Part shown: positions 24,195 through 32,366 of the stretch, piece by piece
Numbering within the stretch: position 1 is the stretch's first letter
Layout of the letters: every line of letters starts with the position of its first letter
NCBI RefSeq assembly: GCF_003086295.3
Contig: NC_092051.1
Span: forward strand, 10,284,810-10,348,809
Direction of reading: 5' to 3'
Length of the DNA: 64,000 bases
Source: Arachis hypogaea
Taxonomy: Eukaryota > Streptophyta > Magnoliopsida > Fabales > Fabaceae
The notes under the pieces: generated by a model
What the model was told of the DNA's origin: nothing
Databases searched by the model: none
The model's input: the letters and a program-made list of their open reading frames with translations, nothing else
Translations under genes and position numbers: made by a program

Positions 24195-24682
24195 ATAGAA
24201 AGAAGTATTAAAAGTAAAAAGAGAGAGAATTGCATTTGTTTATAGTAAGAGAAAGAAAGAGAACATTATTATATTGCTTTGTAGTGTAAGAAAGAAAAGA
24301 GAGAGTATTTGTTTTAGGTGGATACTACAATGAAGATGGCATAATTGTCTTCATATGAGTATATTTCTTTTTGACCTTTGGATGATGGATTGTATGGTTA
24401 GATTTTGATATTTATAAAAGTGTTGTTTTTGTTTAAAGTGTGGCTAAATAAATAAACCACACTTTTAACCAAAGCATCTTCATGAGAAGATATTTTTGCC
24501 ATCTTCATTGTAGTATCCACCTTTGTTTTATTATTGTTGTGTAAAAAGTCTCGTACCATACTCCCTATTTATACATGCATGGGTCTTGATTTTCAACATG
24601 CATTTAATATTCATTCTCTCTTTGAAAATATGAGTTTTACATTGGAATGGGCATCCACGTTGCTCTCGTTCTTATCACAACA
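23966..24682 (-). repeat. 5' LTR of the Copia element
   Basis: This is the homologue of 18556-19025, expanded to 717 bp by the 205-bp MITE with its 9-bp duplication and by a long (AT)n tract at about 24150-24190. Its plus-strand start reads TATTG in place of TGTTG, a single change at the terminal TG. Confidence 0.9.
24317..24521. mobile_element. 205-bp Mutator-type MITE inside the Copia LTR
   Basis: The ends are exact inverted repeats beginning GGTGGATACTACAATGAAG (about 25 bp perfect, then weaker pairing). A 9-bp duplication TTTGTTTTA flanks it at 24308-24316 and 24522-24530. The other LTR provides the uninterrupted site. The 9-bp TSD points to MULE-family mobilisation. It has no coding capacity. 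Confidence 0.9.
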
Positions 24683-24831
24683 AGGTTGTTAATAAACTTA
24701 ATATTTTATTTCCAATAAATAAATATAAGACAGTGAAATGAGACACATTCATAAATATTTTTGAGAGTTCCATTGAATGGAATTCTCATATCAATTCAAC
24801 TAGATATCCTTTAAAAATGGTACAATATTCA

Positions 24832-25161
24832 GGGTCCGTTTGGGAAATACCAAAAAGCTACTTTTTTCAACTTTTGACTTATAAAAAGTTACATTAATGT
24901 GTTTGGTACAATTTTTTAGATAAACTTTTAACTTTTCAAAAAGTTATTTAAGAGCTTTTGAAGAAGTTAAAAAATGTGACTTCTCCTATTTTCAAAAGCT
25001 ATTTTATCACTCTTATTTAATGCACAACTTTAAAACAAGGACTTCTATAATAACTATCCAAACTCAAAATAACTTATTTAAAAGTTATTATTAATAAAAG
25101 TCCTTATATTTTAAGCTCCTTTTTCAAAAGAACTTATTTAAGAAGTTTAGCCAAACTGGCC
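24832..25161. mobile_element. MITE-like element with GGTCCGTTTGG/CCAAACTGGCC ends
   Basis: The left end (GGTCCGTTTGG) and right end (CCAAACTGGCC) are near-inverted repeats. The interior halves, AAAGTTA/TAACTTT- and ACTTATTTAAGAAG-rich, also pair, giving a foldback structure typical of plant MITEs. The target duplication is not clear: TTCAG and ATCAG flank the ends imperfectly. Superfamily is left open (Tourist- or hAT-like). Confidence 0.5.
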
Positions 25162-25224
25162 ATCAGTCTTTTATTACAATAATTAAAAAAAACTAAAACA
25201 AACACGTCTAAAAATTATGAATAA

Positions 25225-26491
25225 GAGTAAACTACCATTTGTACCCATGAAAGTTGAAAACGCTGACATATCTACCCATAGAAAAAAGAAATTACCATTT
25301 CTACCCATAAAAAATTAGTTTTACAGGCAAAATTATCCAAACACTAAAAAATTACCTAAAATTCCTAAATTACCCTCATCTTCACCACCACACCACCTCC
25401 TTCACCCAATCACCTTTCTAACCCTAACCCTCTTCACCCAGCCACCACCCCTCTTTCTCTTTCTAATCTCCAATCCCACATTGATGAGATATCCTACCAG
25501 GACTATCTTCAGCTCTAACAAGTTCACCGTTAACACCGCTGTTTACGGACCTGTTTGGAAGTCTCTGCGGTGGAACATGGTTCAGAACATGCTGAGCTCC
25601 ACCAGGCTGAGGGAGTTCCGTACCGTGAGGGACAATGCCATGGAGAAGCTCATCAACCGCCTCAGAACTGAAGCAGAGAACAACAATGGCGTTGTCTTCG
25701 TCCGCTAAGACGCGAGGTTCGCGACGTTCTGTATCCTCGTTGCAATGTGTTTTGGCCTTGACATGGAAGAACACAAGGTGGAGAAAATAGATCAAGTGAT
25801 GAAGAACATTCTCATAACTCTGAATCCAAGACTCGATGATTAACTTCTGATCCTGAGTCCTTTCTTCTCGAAACAGTGGAAAAGAGTGTTACAAGTTCGA
25901 AAGGAACAGGTGGATTTTATTGTACCGTTGATTGAACAGAGAAGAAGAGCTATAGAGAATCCAGGCTCCGACGAAATCGCAACAACGTTCTCATACCTTG
26001 ACACACTGTTCGATCTGAAGGTTGAAGGGAGGAAATCTGATCCTTTAAATGATGAATTGGTTTTCCTCTGCTCAAAGTTCCTGAACGGGGGAACGGACAC
26101 GACGGCGACGGCGGTGGAATGGGGGATAGCGCAGCTGATTGCGAATCCGGAAGTCCAAGAAAAGCTTTACAGAGAGATAAAGGAATGTGTTGGGTGGTGG
26201 GATTTGAGATTAGAAAGAGAAAGAGGGGTGGTGACTGGGTGAAGAGGGTTAGGGTTGGGAAAGAGGGGTGGTGGCTGGGTGAAGAGGGTTAGGGTTAGAA
26301 AGGTGATTGGGTGAATGAGGTGGTGTGGTGGTGAAGATGAGGATAATTTAGGGATTTTAGGTAATTTTTTAGTGTTTGGATAATTTTGCCTGTAAAAATA
26401 ATTTTTTATGGGTAGAAATGGTAATTTCTTTTTTCTATGGGTAGATATGTCAGCGTTTTCAACTTTCGTGGGTACAAATGGTAGTTTACTC
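25225..26491. mobile_element. Pack-MULE carrying a cytochrome P450 fragment
   Basis: A 1,267-bp element has long terminal inverted repeats (left about 25225-25480, right about 26195-26491) starting GAGTAAACTACCATTTG. It is flanked by a perfect 9-bp duplication TATGAATAA at 25216-25224 and 26492-26500. The right repeat is longer because a unit of about 40 bp (GGGTGAAGAGGGTTAGGGTT...) is duplicated in it. Between the repeats lies only a P450-derived sequence and no transposase. Long TIRs, a 9-bp TSD and captured gene DNA together define a Pack-MULE. Confidence 0.92.
25481..26195 (+). pseudogene. CYP77-like cytochrome P450 fragment captured by a Pack-MULE
   Basis: The plus strand encodes an internal P450 segment without introns: RTIFSSNKFTVN, the C-helix region AVYGPVWKSLRWNMV, ARFATFCILVAMCFGL, ILSPFFSKQ, RREQV-like, TFSYLDTLFDLKVEG and the I-helix oxygen-binding motif FLNGGTDTTATAVEW, then IAQLIANPEVQEKLYREI. 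The wording matches the CYP77A family as I know it (cutin and fatty-acid hydroxylases), which is usually intronless. In-frame stops interrupt it at about 25706 and 25841. The N-terminal membrane anchor and the haem-binding Cys region are missing. It is a non-functional fragment; the parental gene is not in this window. Confidence 0.85.
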
Positions 26492-26500
26492 TATGAATAA

Positions 26501-28445
26501 ATTTAGTGTCTTTTTAAAATTAAATACACATTCAAAATACAAACTAAATAAAACTGAAATTTAAAATTTAAAAAATTTCTGTTTCTATTTAATTATTAAT
26601 ATATTATAATTTAAATACATATCTAAAAATCAAATGATTCAAAATTCAAAATTTTGATTTTAAAATTCTAAAATAAATCTTAAATCATCTAATTATTAAG
26701 TAAACTCATACAAAACACTCAAAGAAGCAGAGAAGTGACGTTTGCCCCATATTGAAAATCCAGAGGCGTATCGAAAATTCAGAGAAGTCATCCTTCGCCG
26801 GCGTTCATCCGCGCCACCTTCCTCTTCTGCGCTCATCCTCGACGCTGCCTTCCTCCTTCTCGATGCTCATTCACAACGCCGCATTTCTCATCGTCAACAC
26901 TCATCTTCGTTGCCGCCTTCCTCTTCCTCGTCACTGTTCGTCCGCATTAACATCACCGTTCGTCCACGCCAAAAACTTACCTAAGATTTGGATGGACAAT
27001 TTCTGTATTTTGGAAGTGTTTTAAAAATATTTTATGTATAACTTTATAATTTTAGATGTGTTACAATTGCTTTTTAATGTTTAAATTTTAGATTTATGAT
27101 TTTGGATGTGTTTCAAAAATATTTTTTTGTATAACTTCATAATTTTAGATGTGTTACGATTGTTTTTAATGTTTAAATTTAAATTTTAGATTTATGATTT
27201 TAGATGTGTTTCAAAAATATTTTTTGTATAACTTAATAATTTTAGATGTGTTACAATTGAAAAAGAAACTACAATTAAAAATATTTTAGTTTGAGTATAT
27301 AATTATATTCGACCATTCATCACTGAAAGTCGTAAGTAAGGGATTAATTTTTTTCTAAATGCACTGACTTTGAATTTTTTTTGTCTACACAAATTGGAAT
27401 ATTATAGCAGAATAGAAGAAAGAAGAAAACTGTGTTACAGAGACACAAAAATTGTAAAAGAAGGAAATAATAACTAATTATGAAGTGGGTAGGAAGTTAA
27501 AAAAATTTTAATTTTTAAAATTTAAATTAATCTTAATTATAAATGTGTATCCTAAATATAGAAATATGTTTTAATTAAAAAATAATTAAATAATATTAAA
27601 GGCGGACTAAAAGCTAAATTTTGTTGTACAAGTAGACTTTCCTTCTCATATAGAGTTCCATCAAATACTTTGCCCGAGAATGTATTGCACAAATACAATA
27701 GAGTTGGTTAAAAGTGGGATTAAAAGTCTAACGATTTTTGTGTTTTTTCTTTTTTATTGATTCACCGTAAGTGCTTCCCTTTTTTGTGGATTCAGACTTA
27801 ATGGTAGAAAATGCTTGATTTTAGGCATGAATTGAGATTTTTTTTTGTGGATTTGTGAAAATTATCATCTTCTATTTTTGGACTTGTATTTATCATAATC
27901 TATCATTAATATATTGTAACGAATCAAATTTAAACTTTGAATATTAATTTTTTGTGTTGTGTCATTTACAAATACTCTTATAAAATACATACTTTCACAA
28001 TAAAGTGAATATATTTTTCTTTTTGTAATATACTTATGCAAAAATATTTTTTAGAAGAAGAAAAAATTATTAAACATATATTATCTGAGTTTTTATCATA
28101 TATAATATTTTTATCAATGCAACCAAATATTTTTTAACTTATTTCTTTAATTAGTCTTTTATTATAATAATTAAAAAAATTAAAACAGACACATCTAATT
28201 AAATAAAATTTAAACTAAATATGATTAACAATATGTTTACTAAAAAATAGTAAAGTAATTTAATTAAAAAATAATTAAATAATATTATTAAATTAAAAAG
28301 ATGAACAAATGTTAAATTTTAAATGTAAGTAGTATTTTTCTAAAACTAATTGTAGTTTGTTAAAAACAGAAAACATAATTAATTAAAAATTAAAATAATA
28401 AAATATTAAATTGAAAGGATGAATGAAGGATGAGTAGTGTTATCC
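26501..28445. other. AT-rich non-coding region with repeats
   Basis: No gene is supported. A GC-richer patch at 26750-26960 (many TCATCC, GCC and TCCTC words) gives overlapping open frames without a domain. A tandem repeat lies at 27015-27260. Positions about 28050-28445 match 14745-15010 and 48196-48575, as part of the dispersed block that also flanks the F-box copies. Confidence 0.5.
27015..27262 (+). repeat. Tandem repeat, about 2.5 units of 90-100 bp
   Basis: The unit reads GTGTTTCAAAAATATTTTTTG, then TATAACTT-ATAATTTTAGATGTGTTAC, then a T-rich stretch with TTTAAATTTTAGATTTATGATTTT. It starts near 27018, 27108 and 27207. Copies differ by a few bases and a 6-bp indel. It is non-coding. 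Confidence 0.75.
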
Positions 28446-29030
28446 ATAAACACAAGCAGTAGCTCTTCTTTCTTAAAAGGAAAAGAAAGTAAAATCTCTC
28501 AAAAAAATTGCGAGTAACGTAACATTTATCAATAGAAAAAAGTAGTAACGTTTATTACTTCTAATAATACATTTGAGAACAGATGAGAACTTATCTAATC
28601 TCGGGAGCGATAACAGTGAGTATCGTCTCAACCAACAGGCTGGAAACTCTCCAAGCATCGCAGAAAATGGTAAATCAATGCAAGATGCAAGTTTGGACAG
28701 TTTTCATATAGAAGCACGCGAAACCCATCGGATCGTCGACACAACCAACCGCTCCGAGCTCCGACTAGCAGCGATGATGGCAAAGGGCAAGCTGTGGTTC
28801 TGCGGTGGAGAATGACCGAACAAGCAGATCGTTTTGAAGGTGAGGATAGTGGCGGGCCAGAATCGGCCTCTTCAGCGCGGCTACGACGAGGATCCATGCT
28901 CCACGACCGGTTTCTATCCAGCCACGAAACGGGTTGGGGGAGAGGAGGAGCGACATGGCGGAATGATGAAGATGAGTGGTAGGTCAGATTCAAAGCAAAA
29001 AGAACCAGCGCAAGTGGGTTAAGACAATAG
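28446..29030 (+). repeat. Junction of two dispersed blocks
   Basis: Positions 28446-28573 repeat the block at 413-565 and 48577-48720, then the sequence switches abruptly to the block that matches 16681-17110. The switch falls directly after ATAATACATTTG. No TSD was recognised, so a recombination or capture junction is likelier than simple insertion. Confidence 0.65.
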
Positions 29031-29399
29031 TTTAAGATCCATGGAACGGTAACGGTGTTCTTCCTCTGAGCGACAATGGTGTCTCTGGTGGAGCTAGACC
29101 TCTGGTCACGCATCTTTCCCATCGGGTCAGAAAGGTTGTCGGGATTGGACTGAATCTGGCCCGTATGCCCAAATACAAAAAGAAAATACTAAGAGTAAAC
29201 ATTAAATTCGGTCCTTGTCCAATTTTCATAATAAGGACAAAGCGATTTCTGTCCAAAAAAATAATATGTCCCGATCTCTGTCTTTGTATTCCGTGATATA
29301 TGGCGGTTCTTCTGTGCATTTTGGCGTTGAAAACAACTGGAATAAGCATATGTCACTTAACGGTAAAAACGCTATCGTTTTAGGTGGGGGATTGAAATA

Positions 29400-29815
29400 G
29401 TGCATATTGTACATGCCTTGGGTATTCAAAAAAGACCGGACGACTTCATTAAGCCAAAAAGCCAAAAATGGAAAGCTATCTGGACTGGAGATAGTAAAAG
29501 AGTTCTTTTTGAAGTGCACTGTCGAAATCACAAGGTTGGGGTTAATCTTGAAGAAAGAACATGCACATGCAACCTATGGCAGCTAACTGGTAAACTTGTT
29601 TTGAATACTATTTTGTACTTGTAAAATTGTATATTTGTTACAAAAGATTGATTGCATGTGGTAAATTGAATTCATGTCTATAGGTATGCCTTGTAGACAT
29701 GCAGTGGCAGCCATGTCTAAGATGGGCCTTAGGCCTGAAGATGTTGTGCATAAGTGGCTGACAATGGAAGTAGTAAGAGCTACATACTCACATTGCATCA
29801 AACCGGTTTGGAGGA
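29400..29815 (+). pseudogene. C-terminal fragment of a Mutator-like transposase (SWIM domain)
   Basis: Two exon-like parts (to 29589, and from 29684) are separated by a GT...TAG intron. Together they encode a SWIM zinc finger: Thr-Cys-Thr-Cys...Met-Pro-Cys-Arg-His-Ala, followed by GLRPEDVVHKWLT and ATYSHCIKPV, typical of the end of MULE transposases. The DDE core is absent upstream and the frame ends soon after. It is a different MULE lineage from the intact transposase at 35869-38493. It lies inside the dispersed block pair that is contiguous at 16.7-17.2 kb, so it arrived as part of a 1.2-kb insertion. Confidence 0.8.
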
Positions 29816-30244
29816 AAAAAAGAGGCTAAAAAAGGATAGGCAAAGGACTCTCTGTGCATATAACAAGTTACAACACAATCTAATAATTACAACTTACGAA
29901 TTTGTCAAAAATTGCAACTATTTTTTACTATGCAAATTAATAAGGATGGAGAAAGAGGAATAAAGTTTGGAACCGAAAAGAGTGCATTGAAGCCATGGGG
30001 AACGGTTGGTGGTGGTAGTGTCAAGCCACCACTAGTGTGAATGTTGTTTCTCGGTCATTTCATTCATCACCTTCTTCACTCTTCACTTGTTGCTTCTCAA
30101 CAACGAAAATAAACATAAATATGATGGCAAAACAACAAAGAAGAACCTCGGTTTTCCTAAACAAAAAGTGATACACAAACATAACCGTATGGGGCCTGGG
30201 GACTTCTATGATATGGATAGTAAAAACAATCCACACATATAGAT

Positions 30245-30362
30245 CGTATGTGTCAAGACTATCAACTACAGTTTTGCAACACGTGGCATTAGTCTCTTTT
30301 GACTTTTTAGACCTTTTGTAGAAAGGAGGTGCAGTAACGTAGAGGGTGGCAATTGATGTATA
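30245..30362 (+). repeat. Right part of the dispersed mixed block, copy 2
   Basis: This matches 17111-17230 and ends exactly where the truncated Gypsy gag begins at about 30364, so it marks the breakpoint that removed the rest of that retrotransposon. Confidence 0.65.
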
Positions 30363-30363
30363 G

Positions 30364-30877
30364 AAAGGTAGAGAGCTGCAGTGCGTACCTTTATTGCTTC
30401 TTCGACCATCCTTTGGCCTTCAAAGTACCTCTCCATTTGCCATAGGAAGTTCTCCACCTCTTGAGCGTCCCACACGCCCTTGAACTCCTTTGGCTTTGGC
30501 AGATCAATCTTTGTTGTCTCCCTTATAATGGTTAGTCGAGATTTTTCCTCCTCGAACCAAACTCGAACTTCCTCAAATAGCTTCAAGGAATTCTCAAGCT
30601 TCTCTTCGATTTGGAGTATGCTTTCTTTGAAAGCATCTAGTTCTCCCAACACGTGAGCCTCGAGGGTCTCATTGTCATGTTCTATCCTTTGGAAACGCTC
30701 ATCCATCGAGGATAGAACATTCTCCAACACAGAAACTCTCTCTTCTAAGAAGTTAGAGTCCTTACCTCTAGGCTCACTTGAAGAACGGACCTTCTTGCCT
30801 CCCCACTGAGAAGGAATAACATTCCTTCCCCTTTGAGTCTCAACATGCTCCATGGTTACACTAGAAGCCATACCCAC
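30364..30877 (-). pseudogene. Truncated Ty3/Gypsy gag
   Basis: From an ATG at 30877 the minus strand encodes a coiled-coil N-terminal region with many Glu/Leu (about residues 45-115), then the plant Gypsy capsid start: KIDLPKPKEFKGVWDAQEV, then FLWQMERYF, then KVRTAALYL. The similarity ends there, at about 30364, where unrelated dispersed-repeat DNA takes over. The zinc knuckle and all of pol are missing. The LTR and primer-binding site lie directly upstream (30906-31471). Confidence 0.88.
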
Positions 30878-30905
30878 AAACCACTTGTGCTCCCTCTCGA
30901 ACCTT

Positions 30906-30917
30906 GCTCTGATACCA
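30906..30917 (-). other. Primer-binding site of the Gypsy element
   Basis: On the minus strand it reads TGGTATCAGAGC, the complement of the 3' end of plant initiator tRNA-Met. It lies three bases inside the LTR end, the standard arrangement for Ty3/Gypsy and many Copia elements. Confidence 0.9.
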
Positions 30918-30920
30918 AAT

Positions 30921-31471
30921 TGTCACGGCCTTGGACACACTCCAACGCTACTGTGCCGGCACTCGAACTTACTCAACCTCTTGAGCTAAGACCAAGTCAG
31001 CCTAACTCTCAATACTTAGTAAGAAAGCTAAGAATACAAGAGAACACAAGAGAAAGGAAGCTTGATGGAAAGAACACTTAATTACTCAAGTATTTGTTAC
31101 AAATAATTCACACACAACTCACACTAACTCTCACCTCCTATTTATAGCCATCCACTTTCTCAATGGATGGTTAGTATTAAATCTAATCAACGGTCTAGAT
31201 TAATCATCTAGAACCTTCATTACAAATATCCATCATACCACAACTTTCTAAATACTTCTAGATTCTTCCATACTACTTTTTATACTCCTATATACATCCA
31301 CACTCTTTTAGAATACTCTATGACCTTCCAGAGTCTTCTAGAACCTTCTAGAGTATTTCGGAACCTTCTAGGACATTCTAGAACGTTCCAGAACTATCTA
31401 GAGTATTCTCAAACACTCTAAAAAATTATACAAATACTGTTAAATTTAACCTTCTAAAATTTACCGTGACA
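30921..31471 (-). repeat. 5' LTR of the truncated Gypsy element
   Basis: This 551-bp LTR starts TGTCACGG (plus strand) and ends CCGTGACA, so its termini form an inverted repeat. In element orientation (minus strand) U3 comes first: a 100-bp array of GAAnnTTCnn units (31321-31420), then TATAAAAAGTAG near 31272-31283 and the more classical CTATAAATAGG near 31137-31147. The opposite LTR is missing from this window. The outer edge abuts block C at 31472. Confidence 0.88.
31321..31420 (-). promoter_or_regulatory. Heat-shock-element-like array in LTR U3
   Basis: Ten consecutive 10-bp units follow the pattern GAAnnTTCnn (for example GAACCTTCTA, GGACATTCTA, GAACGTTCCA), all in register from 31321 to 31420. 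Partial units continue on the left (31301-31320, and GAACCTTCAT at 31211). Alternating inverted nGAAn pentamers are the heat-shock factor binding element, where three suffice for a site; here there are about 20 half-sites, several imperfect. It lies upstream of two TATA-like boxes in the LTR's own orientation. Binding is inferred from the motif only. Confidence 0.75.
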
Positions 31472-31897
31472 AAAAGCTGAATTTTAAATATAAGTAGTAT
31501 TTTTCTAAAACTAATAAAATTTAAGTGACAATCATTGCAAGATAGAAAGAGAGGGAAAGAGAGAATGGACTTGACTTAAGCAGAGAGAGAGAGAGATCAA
31601 TCCACTACCCCAAATCACAAGCCTGGCACAAAGATCTATGATTAGAACACCGCTTTATAGTAAGAAGAGCAGATCCAGCAATTGAGGTTTTTCCTACTAC
31701 CAAACACAACCACAATTCTCTTTTTAAATTACTTAAATACATAGCAATAGGTGAGGAAAGAAAGAAAAATCTTGAAACATTTGGAACCTTCAATCTCACG
31801 AAAAGTTAAGTCGATTAACACATGAAAACTCCAAGGCTACTACATGAAAACCCAAAAGGCTCGCATCATACCAAACTAAAAAAGAAAATAAAAATAA
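31472..31897 (+). repeat. Block C, first segment
   Basis: This matches 14985-15155 and then 15155-15420 (block B) and 9965-10250 (block A). It is cut at 31897 by the MULE and resumes at 38898, where the sequence AAAAATAAGCTAAAC of the intact copies is completed. Confidence 0.85.
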
Positions 31898-31993
31898 GGG
31901 CAAAACACTATAATAAGCCAACATCAATCCAAATTTACCTATATGAGCCAAAATGAAAATCGATACAGCAATGAGCCAGATCATATTTTTATG

Positions 31994-32285
31994 TAATTCG
32001 AACCAGAGTAGTTCGAACTTCATCCTCAAATAATTCGAACCAGACCAGTTCGAATTTCGAAGAAAAAATTGAATGTAAATCGAACCAGACTGGTTCGAAC
32101 TACCTATGCAAGTAATTCGAACCACTCCAGTTCGAATTAGGGGGAAATGTGTTCTTCATGTAATTCGAACCACCCTGGTTCGAATTACGCTTAAGCAAGG
32201 TTGTTAGTAATTCGAACCACCCCGGTTCGAATTACTAGGGAATGGGCTATATAAGGAGTTCGAATCAGCCTCATTCGAACCATTC
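31994..32285. repeat. Left subterminal palindrome array of the MULE (7 copies)
   Basis: A motif of about 26 bp, AATTCGAACCA-N4-TGGTTCGAATT with variants, occurs at about 31995, 32032, 32077, 32113, 32161, 32208 and 32258. Spacing is about 36-53 bp with unrelated spacers. The last copy is the most degenerate. The array overlaps the putative promoter of the plus-strand gene. Confidence 0.9.
32248..32255 (+). promoter_or_regulatory. TATA box of the MAIN-like gene
   Basis: TATATAAG lies about 112 bp upstream of the proposed ATG (32367), within the left palindrome array. Spacing suits a leader of about 80 nt. Confidence 0.55.
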
Positions 32286-32366
32286 TCACCTTCCCCTGCC
32301 CCACCAAATCTCAGAGAAAACGACCCAGATTCTCTCCGCGAAAGACCTGAACGCAATATTCTGCTC

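Larger units (their letters stand above)
18556..24682 (-). mobile_element. Degenerate Ty1/Copia LTR retrotransposon
   Basis: LTRs lie at 18556-19025 (3' LTR in element orientation) and 23966-24682 (5' LTR). They begin TGTTG/TATTG and end CAACA, and the element is flanked by a 5-bp duplication AGGTT at 18551-18555 and 24683-24687. A polypurine tract (AAGGGGGAG, minus strand) abuts the 3' LTR at 19026-19034, and a primer-binding region abuts the 5' LTR near 23945-23965. Domain order on the minus strand is gag, protease, integrase, RT, RNase H, which defines Copia. LTR divergence in aligned stretches is only a few percent by eye, yet the coding region has several stops and shifts, so it is not autonomous. 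A MITE sits in the 5' LTR. Confidence 0.92.

Noticed and set aside
31994..32285. Regularly spaced palindromes resembling a CRISPR array
   Set aside because: Spacers are short (about 10-25 bp), uneven and partly AT simple sequence. The same motif forms a second array at the other end of a MULE with a target duplication, and the DNA is a plant nuclear genome.
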